Made by a program: the position numbers and the translations under genes. Shown here one piece after another: positions 9,242-15,800 of a DNA stretch of 41,954 nucleotides (its first letter is position 1; each line of letters starts with the position of its first letter). This DNA comes from Zoogloeaceae bacterium. Its GTDB lineage: Bacteria; Pseudomonadota; Gammaproteobacteria; Burkholderiales; Rhodocyclaceae. The stretch is from NCBI GenBank assembly GCA_031256795.1, contig JAIRPW010000031.1:1-41954 (forward strand). The letters run 5' to 3'. Under the pieces are notes generated by a model. That model was not told the DNA's origin, did no database searches, and saw nothing but the letters and a program-made list of their open reading frames with translations.

Positions 9242-9271
9242 TTGTTACTTTTAGTACTTTTGCGTTATGAT
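9242..9271 (+). promoter_or_regulatory. Candidate sigma-70 promoter for the tail-cassette gene at 9389
   Basis: TTGTTA (9242-9247) and TATGAT (9266-9271) are separated by 18 bases and lie about 115 bases upstream of the ATG at 9389. The rest of the 450-base gap from 8939 to 9388 shows no convincing gene. A 111-codon open frame there overlaps the adaptor stop and has no family features. Confidence 0.4.
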
Positions 9272-9388
9272 GCCGCAGAAATGAAAAGCCATCGCTTTGA
9301 TGATGACAAAACGCTTGTTCAACGCACTGGAAAGGAATGATTTTCTTGCTAGGGTTTTTTTACCTGAAGAAAATTTGGAGAGTCACAA

Positions 9389-10204
9389 ATGAATGCTGCG
9401 ATCACGCAAGTTTCCGAGTACGCTTTTCTGGCGCAGGCGGTCTATGCTGATTTTATGGGTGGGATACATAACGCTTTCATGTATAGTGATGAGCAAATTT
9501 CAAAGGCGCCGCAGGAAGAAGAGCGTTGTGAGTTTTCTCTAAGGCAAGCGAAGGCGTTTTTAGATAAATATAAACTTGCGGACTATTTACCGAATACGGC
9601 CAGTGGATTTTCGGAGTCTATTTTCCAGTCTAAAGAGACGGGAGAGTATATTTTTTCGATTCGCGGAACGGAGGTAAATTCCGAAAATTTTGAAGCTGTC
9701 TTTAATTCCGTTGACGATATTTTGGGCGCGGATATTGGGAATGTTGGTTTTAATGGGATCGCTATAGAGCAAGCGATTGATGTATTTAATGATTTTCAGC
9801 GTGTAACCGCAGTAAAAGGGCGGGTGTTTTTGCAGATTGCATATAACGGAGACTCTCCTTTCTTCTGGGATTGCAGCGCGCAGGTAGAAGCCAGTAATCA
9901 TTGCGAAGTCTTTCTGGAAAAAACGCTGGACGCGATTCAGAAGATTTTTATGGGCGATAATTTTATCGAGACGCCTACGGGAAGCCGGGAAGTTTTGCGC
10001 TACGCGCAGGAAGGCGTTTACGATAGCGATCCCCTGCGGATTGTGTTGGACGGGGAAGCGGACCGTTGGTTGAGCGCGAGCAATTATCTTTCCAATAACT
10101 ACTATCGGATTGAGGGGTTTCAGTTTTTACCGGAAGGGGAAGACGGGGGGATGGTCAGCCTAACAGGGGCGGAGCTTCTGGACCATTACGCTTTGCTCGG
10201 GTAA
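9389..10204 (+). CDS. Truncated RTX-lipase-like protein with type I secretion tail
   Basis: This 271-residue protein starts at ATG 9389 with GGAG about 10 bases upstream. Residues 1-135 resemble the N-terminal part of class 3-type RTX lipases: EYAFLAQAVYADF, then GFSESIFQSKETGEYIFSIR with the following GTE, then a GIAIEQAIDVFNDFQRV segment. After that the lipase core is absent. There is no GxSxG nucleophile elbow and no RTX nonapeptide. The sequence passes into a short HCBP-like piece (LRIVLDGEADRWL) and a 41-residue tail almost shared with the RTX protein. The 5' part is A+T-rich (about 40% G+C in 9661-9720) and the tail G+C-rich (about 62% in 10141-10200). I infer an internal deletion or a recombination joint. 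It may still be exported, but lipase activity is unlikely. Confidence 0.75.
   Translation: MNAAITQVSEYAFLAQAVYADFMGGIHNAFMYSDEQISKAPQEEERCEFSLRQAKAFLDKYKLADYLPNTASGFSESIFQSKETGEYIFSIRGTEVNSENFEAVFNSVDDILGADIGNVGFNGIAIEQAIDVFNDFQRVTAVKGRVFLQIAYNGDSPFFWDCSAQVEASNHCEVFLEKTLDAIQKIFMGDNFIETPTGSREVLRYAQEGVYDSDPLRIVLDGEADRWLSASNYLSNNYYRIEGFQFLPEGEDGGMVSLTGAELLDHYALLG
10079..10204 (+). repeat. C-terminal secretion-tail cassette, copy 2
   Basis: This pairs with 3939-4061. It encodes YYRIE, LPEGEDG and VSLTGAELL in the same order and spacing and ends one codon later than the RTX copy. It lies at the 3' end of a gene whose 5' part has a different base composition, so it behaves like a movable secretion signal. 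Confidence 0.7.
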
Positions 10205-10323
10205 GAAAATTGACGAAAGGAAACGCGCGGAAACGTTTTTCTTTGAATCCAGCGAAAGGCGGGCAGGGTGACGACAGGGCAAAAGAAAGGCGGGTCATGG
10301 ACGTCGCGCGGCGACGAGGCGTC

Positions 10324-11673
10324 ATGAAATTTCTTTTACGCGGTCGCAAGTTCGTTTTTCTGGGCGCTTACGCGCTTTCTGTCCTTACGCCCGTTAGCCG
10401 CGCGGATGACCTTTTCCGCTTGTATCAGGACGCTTTGGAAAACGACGCGGTTTTTCTGGCGGCGCGAACGAATACAGAGGCAGAACATGAAGCCGTGCCT
10501 CAGGCAAGGGCGCAGCTTTTACCAAATTTATCTTTCAGCGGCAGCCGGAGCAAAAATACGAGTCGACAGACCAGCCGGGGACTCTTCGGCGAGGAAAGCC
10601 GCGATTATGACTACGATAGCCACAGCTATACGTTGACCGTGCGGCAGCCGCTGTTTCGCCCCTACCTGATTGCCGCCTATTCACAGGCGCGCGCGCGAAG
10701 CGAAAGCGCGGAAGCCGCGTTGCGTCAGGGGATGCAGGAAGTGGCGCTTCGAGTAGGCGAGGCGTATCTCAACGCGCTTTTGATACGCTCCGAATTGGAG
10801 GTCAATGCCGCGCAGCGCGAAGCCTGCCGGATACAGCTTCTTCACGCGCAAAAAACATTTGCGGCAGGTTTTGGAACGCGCACCGATATTGACGAGGCGC
10901 AGTCGCGCCTGGATTTGGCCGACGCGCAAGCTCTTGAACTGGAACATCGGCGGGAATACGCGCTGAACGCGCTGACGGCAATTGTAAACCGGCCTCTAAC
11001 GTCTTTAACGCCGTTGAAAAGCAAGGCGCTGGAAGAAGGAATGGCGCAAGAATTTCCCGCTCTGGAAATTTGGCTTTCGCGCGCCGAGACAGACAATCCG
11101 CGTTTGCAATCCCTGCGCGCCGATATAAAGGCCGCGGAGCAGGAAGTTCAGAAAGCGCGCGCGGGACGTCTGCCGACTGTTGATTTGGTCGCGCAGCGTT
11201 CCAAGAGCGAAAGCGACAGTCATACCAATATCGGAAGCCGCTACGATAACCGCGTCGTTGGTCTGCAAGTGTCCGTGCCCATTTTTTCCGGAGGATATGT
11301 GAATTCCGCCGTGCGGCAGACGCTTTTGACTTTGGACAGCCAAAAAATGCGCCTGGAAGCGTCGCGGCGTGAAGTTGTTCTGGCTGCGCGCAAAGAATTT
11401 GACACTGTCTTTCAGGGCGCGCGCTGGATACGCGCTTATGCGCGAGCTGTCCATTCCGCTGAACAAACGCTGCGTTCCACGAAAAAGGGTCTTGAAGCGG
11501 GAACGCGCCAGATGCTGGATATTCTGAACGCGGAACAGGCGCTTGCCGCCGCGCGCCGGGATTGGGAGCGGGGACGTCATCAATATCTGCTGGCGCGTCT
11601 GCGTCTGCTCGCGCTGACGGCGCGCCTTGATGAAGAAGAAATGCGCCGCTTTAACGCATGGTTCGGCGAGTAA
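10324..11673 (+). CDS. TolC-family outer membrane channel of the type I system
   Basis: This is the outer-membrane component, about 449 residues. ATG 10324 is chosen because it gives a compact signal peptide (MKFLLRGRKFVFLGAYALSV, then LTPVSRA, cut before DDLFRLY) and has GAGG just upstream. An ATG at 10297 and a TTG at 10210 are open alternatives. The mature part shows the two OEP repeats: each has long helices (GEAYLNALLIRSELEV; ARKEFDTVFQGARWI) and beta-strand pieces (TVRQPLFRP and QVSVPIFSGGYV), typical of TolC/PrtF proteins. It completes the ABC-adaptor-channel set, but the lipase-like substrate gene lies between it and the adaptor. Confidence 0.92.
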   Translation: MKFLLRGRKFVFLGAYALSVLTPVSRADDLFRLYQDALENDAVFLAARTNTEAEHEAVPQARAQLLPNLSFSGSRSKNTSRQTSRGLFGEESRDYDYDSHSYTLTVRQPLFRPYLIAAYSQARARSESAEAALRQGMQEVALRVGEAYLNALLIRSELEVNAAQREACRIQLLHAQKTFAAGFGTRTDIDEAQSRLDLADAQALELEHRREYALNALTAIVNRPLTSLTPLKSKALEEGMAQEFPALEIWLSRAETDNPRLQSLRADIKAAEQEVQKARAGRLPTVDLVAQRSKSESDSHTNIGSRYDNRVVGLQVSVPIFSGGYVNSAVRQTLLTLDSQKMRLEASRREVVLAARKEFDTVFQGARWIRAYARAVHSAEQTLRSTKKGLEAGTRQMLDILNAEQALAAARRDWERGRHQYLLARLRLLALTARLDEEEMRRFNAWFGE

Positions 11674-11704
11674 TCCGCGCGTTACGCCTCTAGGACGAGG
11701 AGGG

Positions 11705-11730
11705 GCTTCCGCGGATTGAGCGGCGGAAGC
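11705..11730. terminator. Weak hairpin after the TolC-like gene
   Basis: GCTTCCGC (11705-11712) and GCGGAAGC (11723-11730) form a perfect 8-bp stem with a 10-nt loop, about 30 bases after the stop. No T-run follows, so intrinsic termination is uncertain. Confidence 0.3.
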
Positions 11731-11866
11731 GACCGGGGTTGTCAAATCAAAGCGGCCATGCGCCTGGATGCGCGGCGTTTCTGTGTCTGATCGCGAGGAG
11801 TCAAAACGCAGCGAAAGCGCAACAGGGTTCTTTTTTTGTAAAAAAATAGCAAAAAGTATTGATAAC

Positions 11867-11885
11867 GATAATGAGAATGATTATC
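11867..11885. promoter_or_regulatory. Fur box
   Basis: GATAATGAGAATGATTATC matches the 19-bp Fur consensus GATAATGATAATCATTATC at 17 of 19 positions. The flanks extend the pattern (GATAAC before, ATT after), as in overlapping Fur sites. It lies 36 bases upstream of the ATG at 11922, where it could block transcription when iron is plentiful. Confidence 0.85.
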
Positions 11886-11921
11886 ATTAGCGTAACTTAA
11901 ATGTCCGAAGAGGTTTTTAGG

Positions 11922-12191
11922 ATGCAATCCCAGGAAAAAATGACGCTTGGCAAGCCGTCGCACACGAATGAGCGAGTGCTGTCCAAGCTGAACGAGTTGT
12001 ACAGGGAGGCTTTCGCGCATGACGGGTTTGCGGAAATTCGTGTGGATATCCGGATACTGCGGCGGCGGCAGAAAGAGGTCATCCTGCACTATGGCAAGCA
12101 ATACCGGTTTGTCGTGAATTACGACCCGGCGGATGACATTGCGGGCGCGCAACCGATAAAGCCGGAAGCGGGTTGTTCGGAGTCCGCGTGA
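11922..12191 (+). CDS. Small Fur-controlled protein of unknown function
   Basis: This 89-residue soluble protein has no signal peptide or membrane segment. ATG 11922 is preferred because AAGAGG lies 8 bases upstream; the in-frame ATG at 11901 has no ribosome site. The core NELYREAFAHDGFAEIRVDI, followed by RILRRRQKEVILHYGKQYRF, is charged and mixed alpha/beta and looks conserved in style, but I do not recognise the family. It is not HemP-like by eye. The Fur box directly upstream is the best functional clue: expression should rise under iron limitation. Its promoter region may also serve the pseudopilin gene about 200 bases downstream. Confidence 0.7.
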   Translation: MQSQEKMTLGKPSHTNERVLSKLNELYREAFAHDGFAEIRVDIRILRRRQKEVILHYGKQYRFVVNYDPADDIAGAQPIKPEAGCSESA

Positions 12192-12388
12192 TGGCGGAGC
12201 GGAACGGAAAAGTTGTAGGCATACCGCGCGGGAGTTTTCTGCGCGGGAGCGGTAAGGACTGGCGGCGAGGGGCTGCGGTGCGTCACCCGGCGAGAAGAAG
12301 CCGGATTGTTTTGCGCAAACCTGGCGCTTGGATTCCCGCGGGGGGGATAGAGGCCGAATTTCATTCATTTTCATTAAGGAGTTTTTTC

Positions 12389-13333
12389 ATGTCTTTTCTG
12401 TCCAAACTGCGGGGAATGTCCCGCGCTGATCTGCAATCCATTGACGCTTCCGCTGTCAAAGGCCGCGCTTTGCGCCGCAGATTTGAAAGCATCCGCAATA
12501 AGCAGGGCGGCTTTACGCTGTTGGAGCTGCTGGTAGTCGTCGCCATTTTGGCCGCGATTGCCGGAACCGCCACCATCATGTTGCAGGATACCGACCGCAA
12601 GGGCGCGGCGGCCGCGCATGTGGCGATGATGGACGAGCTTTCCAAGGGAATTCAGACGTTCCGCGTTCTGAATCATGGCCGCTATCCTGACGTTTGGGAT
12701 TCTCTGCTGGGAGACGCGGGCGTCGGCGCGACTGCGGCTGCGCAGGATGGTACGGTTACGGCGACCGGCCTTGGGCTTTCCGCCACGATTAGCGACGATT
12801 TGGCGTTCAACCTGGAGACCAGAGAGTTAACGGAGGCGCAAGTCGCTTCTCTGAACACGGTGGGGATTACCAGCGTTCGTCTTTTGGATACGACCATTAC
12901 GGACTATAGCTGCACGGACGCGGATATCCGCGCCACAATTGCCGATAAGGGCAATGACGTGACCGCGCAGAATATTTTCCGCAGCAACGCGGCCAACGGT
13001 TGCGGCGCGAACACGAATCACGCATTGGCGGACGGCGACGTTGTAGCTTTTTGGGCGGGGAGCCCGGAACGGGTAGGCGCGCAGCTGGGCGCGAATCCCG
13101 CTCTGGTTGCCTTCGGCGCGGGCGCGGATTCCACCTTGTTTGATCCTTCGATCATCGGCGCGCTTTCCAATGTGCCGGTATATCGCCATGTGGAAGCGGA
13201 CGAGTACAACCGCTTTGTCGTCCTGTTCAATGTTGATAGCGGCGAGGCCAGCTTCCAGGCCATTATTGACGGCGCGGGCGACACCAAGGATGAAGAACTG
13301 GGCGAAGTGGATAACGTGCGCACCACGCTCTGA
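12389..13333 (+). CDS. Type IV pilin/pseudopilin with very long leader, likely the major subunit
   Basis: ATG 12389 has an AAGGAG site 7 bases upstream, the best ribosome site in the cluster; the frame is open further upstream. The prepilin peptidase site is GG|FTLLELL, with Glu at mature position 5, followed by a hydrophobic helix (VVVAILAAIAGTATIML). The leader is 41 residues, far longer than the 6-25 typical of type IV pilins. The mature protein is about 273 residues and rich in Ala, Thr and Asp, with two Cys (YSCTD and NGCGAN) that could form a disulphide. The strong ribosome site, first position and two terminators directly downstream suggest the major subunit, made in excess over the other parts. 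About 200 bases upstream of the start (12192-12388) hold no gene I can support. Confidence 0.87.
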   Translation: MSFLSKLRGMSRADLQSIDASAVKGRALRRRFESIRNKQGGFTLLELLVVVAILAAIAGTATIMLQDTDRKGAAAAHVAMMDELSKGIQTFRVLNHGRYPDVWDSLLGDAGVGATAAAQDGTVTATGLGLSATISDDLAFNLETRELTEAQVASLNTVGITSVRLLDTTITDYSCTDADIRATIADKGNDVTAQNIFRSNAANGCGANTNHALADGDVVAFWAGSPERVGAQLGANPALVAFGAGADSTLFDPSIIGALSNVPVYRHVEADEYNRFVVLFNVDSGEASFQAIIDGAGDTKDEELGEVDNVRTTL

Positions 13334-13357
13334 TTCGCGCCAAGACTGCAAGTCGCT

Positions 13358-13388
13358 GAAAGGCGCGCTTTCCCGCGCCTTTCAATTT
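13358..13388 (+). terminator. Strong intrinsic terminator 1 after the major pseudopilin
   Basis: GAAAGGCGCG (13358-13367) and CGCGCCTTTC (13374-13383) form a perfect 10-bp stem with a 6-nt loop, followed by AATTTT. It lies 25 bases after the pseudopilin stop. Confidence 0.85.
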
Positions 13389-13391
13389 TCC

Positions 13392-13436
13392 AACCGACGT
13401 CTCCTCTCACACCTCTCGGAGGCGTCGGTTTTCTTC
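13392..13436 (+). terminator. Strong intrinsic terminator 2, in tandem
   Basis: AACCGACGTCTCC (13392-13404) pairs with GGAGGCGTCGGTT (13418-13430) over 13 bp, with one G-T wobble and a 13-nt loop. TTCTTCT follows. It starts only 9 bases after the stem of the first terminator and ends about 20 bases before the next gene, so it separates pseudopilin expression from the rest of the cluster. Confidence 0.8.
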
Positions 13437-13452
13437 TCTATTTCCTTTGGCC

Positions 13453-14226
13453 ATGCGACGACATTTCGGTTTCACCCTGATTGAACTGCTCACGGTTTGC
13501 GCGGTACTGGCAGCCCTTTCCTATGTGGCGTGGGGCGCGTATATGGGCGTGGATCGGCAGGCGGAAAATGAACTGGCTGGCGTCGAGTTGCGTCATTTGG
13601 CGCAGGCGCTTAAACGCTTTCATGGGGATACCGGGTATTGGCCGGGCGAAGGGCCGTTTCGTTATTCCGAAGGCTGCGCGGAGAGTGACGCGGGTCTTCT
13701 CGGCGTCGCCGCGGCGTTTTCGGCTACGGGCAATCCTGCGGGGTACGCGGCCTGGTATGCGTCGCCCGCCAATTTTTCCTTGTTGTTCACGCCTCCTGAA
13801 CTGTGTCCGGGGCGTCCGTTGGCTTTTTTGTCCTCCTGGGATTCGGAGCGCCGCCGCGGATGGAACGGCCCTTATCTGCCGCTGGACAGGTTACGTTGGC
13901 TTGATCTGGACGAGGAGTTGGGCGGAATTCCGTCTTTTGGCGCCGGCCCCGCTTTTGCGCCGCGGGAGGACGCGAGCGGCTGTGCCGCGGATTTCAATGC
14001 TTGCTTTCTGCGCTGGCGGATGTTGCCCGTGAGTACCTCCGGGTATCGGGCGGATCGGCATGAGTATGCCCGTCACGCGCGCCCGTTTCTTTTTTTTCTT
14101 GATCCGCCGCGCGTCGTTTATTGGGGGGCGGACGGGCGTTTCGGCGGCAATCCTGCTTCTGGAAGCCTCTGTTTGCCCAATGCCGCCAATAGCGACGGCC
14201 AGGATGACCTGGTGATTTGCCTTTAA
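13453..14226 (+). CDS. Minor pseudopilin with type IV prepilin leader
   Basis: The start is taken as ATG 13453; a TTG two codons earlier is less likely. The leader is six residues (MRRHFG), with cleavage before FTLIELL and Glu5 present, then a hydrophobic helix. The 257-residue protein has several Cys in its globular part (EGC, ELC, SGC, NAC, SLC), which suggests disulphides in the periplasm. The body reads like large pseudopilins that carry a GspG-type N-terminus with a lineage-specific head. It lies directly after the two terminators with no clear promoter in the 17-base gap, so it depends on read-through or a promoter inside the terminator region. Confidence 0.85.
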   Translation: MRRHFGFTLIELLTVCAVLAALSYVAWGAYMGVDRQAENELAGVELRHLAQALKRFHGDTGYWPGEGPFRYSEGCAESDAGLLGVAAAFSATGNPAGYAAWYASPANFSLLFTPPELCPGRPLAFLSSWDSERRRGWNGPYLPLDRLRWLDLDEELGGIPSFGAGPAFAPREDASGCAADFNACFLRWRMLPVSTSGYRADRHEYARHARPFLFFLDPPRVVYWGADGRFGGNPASGSLCLPNAANSDGQDDLVICL

Positions 14227-14242
14227 TGATTACGACGGAACG

Positions 14243-14743
14243 ATGATGACCACGAAACCGTTTTTTTCTTTTCTTGCCCTGATTCTTGCCGCGTTTGGCG
14301 TCTTGACATTGCTTACGCCGCCTACGCGCGCCGCGGAGGATTTTGCGGCGGCCAATCCGCGTGCGGAGTATCAGCGCGTCCGGTTGCTGGATTTTGTGCC
14401 CGCCGCACGAATGAGCGAAGGCGGGCGCGCCATATTCGAGCCGCGTCCGGTGCGTTTTCTTGCCCGGATCGCGCAGCTGCCTACGCCGCAAAAAGCGGAT
14501 TATCTCAAGAAAGTCATGGAACTGATGGGCGTCAAGGCCGAAATTCAGGTCAGTCAGCGCATCGCGCTGGAGTATGGCGGGGAAAAGGCGCTGGCGGCGT
14601 ATGTGGAGGATCGGGTTGCCGCCAGAATCAAGCGGGAACTTAAGACGGGCGATGCGCGCGTTTTTTACGCTTTCCACGTTTATAACAACCGCTACGGCCC
14701 GGCCCTGGTGATTACTTCCTTTGAAGAAGGGAGCGATTCCTAG
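14243..14743 (+). CDS. Exported protein of unknown function in the pilus cluster
   Basis: This 166-residue protein has a clear signal peptide (FFSFLALILAAFGVLTLLT, then PPTRA, cut before AEDF). The mature part is soluble and charged, with a helical middle (ADYLKKVMELMGVKAEIQVS) and a beta-like end (FHVYNNRYGPALVITSF). I do not recognise the family. It sits between two pseudopilin genes, 17 bases after one and next to the other, so a periplasmic role in pilus assembly is the natural inference. ATG 14243 and ATG 14246 are both possible starts. Confidence 0.8.
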   Translation: MMTTKPFFSFLALILAAFGVLTLLTPPTRAAEDFAAANPRAEYQRVRLLDFVPAARMSEGGRAIFEPRPVRFLARIAQLPTPQKADYLKKVMELMGVKAEIQVSQRIALEYGGEKALAAYVEDRVAARIKRELKTGDARVFYAFHVYNNRYGPALVITSFEEGSDS

Positions 14744-14744
14744 C

Positions 14745-15800
14745 ATGAAACGCTGCGGAATGCCGTTGTTTGCCGGACAGGGATTTACCCTGGTCGAACT
14801 GCTCCTCGTCATCGTGTTGCTTTCCGCCGTGACGCTCGCGGCGTTTGACGTCGCTATTGAGGATCGCTCGCAAGTCAGGATGGAGGACACGCGCGCGCGG
14901 CTCGGCATTTTGCGCCGCGCCATTCTTGGCGTGGAAACGCCTGCCTATGGCGGGGAACTCCGCCTTTCCGGCTTTGTGGCGGACAATGGCCGCTTGCCCG
15001 AAAGTGTCCGCGATCTGCTGGACATTTCTTCGTACCGGGAACGAAAAGGCGTTCAGCCGGTTTTTTCCGGCGCGCTGACCAACGAATGTCTTCAGACGGG
15101 GGCGGGTCACACGTTTGCAGGCGTAAGCCTTCTCAAGGGACATCGCGGGAATTATCTTGCGGGCGTGGCGCGCAATCAGGCATTCCGGGACGGCTGGGGC
15201 AATGTCGGCGCGTCTGCCGACAATCTGAATTTTGGCTGGCAGGTAGCTCCCGCTTTCGTGACCGATACGCTGACAATCAGCAGCCTGGGCGCGAATAACC
15301 AACCGGGGGGCGATTCAGAGGCGGAGATTGATCAGTCAATGCGCGTAAGCCCGGAAGATTGGCGGGTCTCGCTAGACGGCTGGAAAGTGCGGCTTCGCTA
15401 TCGGGACAGAAGCGAATCGGGAACGAACGCGCTTTCCGCGAGCGGTTTTGATCCGGCGTTGTCCGATTTCGGCGATCTGGGGCTTGCCCTGCTGGTGTTT
15501 GAAAACGAGGAAGGGGAGGGCCGGTGGCGGCAGTATCGGAGCGCCGCCGCTGACGTCGGCGGGAACAATTGCCAAGGCAAAACAGAGCTTTACGACGGCG
15601 AAGAATGCGAGATTCGTTTTGTTGCGAAGAGCGTCTGCGGCGGAGGCGGCGAGAGGGAGAATCTCGTGCCTCTGGGGCGGCATTTGCTGGTGCTGACCGC
15701 AAAAAATTACGCGCTGCCGCCAGAGATTCACCGCATTGTCCGCGAAGTGGATTTTTTCCCCGGCGCTTTGCAGCCTGGTCTCACGCTGGAGTTGCGGTAA
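14745..15800 (+). CDS. Large minor pseudopilin
   Basis: ATG 14745 is chosen because GAAGGGAG lies upstream and it gives a 13-residue leader (MKRCGMPLFAGQG) cut before FTLVELL, with Glu5 present. A TTG at 14721 is the longer alternative. The 351-residue protein has a large periplasmic head. Size and position are comparable to the GspK- or PilX-type tip subunits, but I see no clear family signature. Four Cys (NECLQ, GNNCQG, EECEI, SVCGGG) may form disulphides. Its stop overlaps the next start (TAATG). Confidence 0.83.
   Translation: MKRCGMPLFAGQGFTLVELLLVIVLLSAVTLAAFDVAIEDRSQVRMEDTRARLGILRRAILGVETPAYGGELRLSGFVADNGRLPESVRDLLDISSYRERKGVQPVFSGALTNECLQTGAGHTFAGVSLLKGHRGNYLAGVARNQAFRDGWGNVGASADNLNFGWQVAPAFVTDTLTISSLGANNQPGGDSEAEIDQSMRVSPEDWRVSLDGWKVRLRYRDRSESGTNALSASGFDPALSDFGDLGLALLVFENEEGEGRWRQYRSAAADVGGNNCQGKTELYDGEECEIRFVAKSVCGGGGERENLVPLGRHLLVLTAKNYALPPEIHRIVREVDFFPGALQPGLTLELR

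Noticed and set aside
8935-9270. Open frame of 111 codons after the adaptor gene
   Set aside because: It overlaps the adaptor stop, has an odd composition and no recognisable feature, and a promoter-like signal lies at its end.
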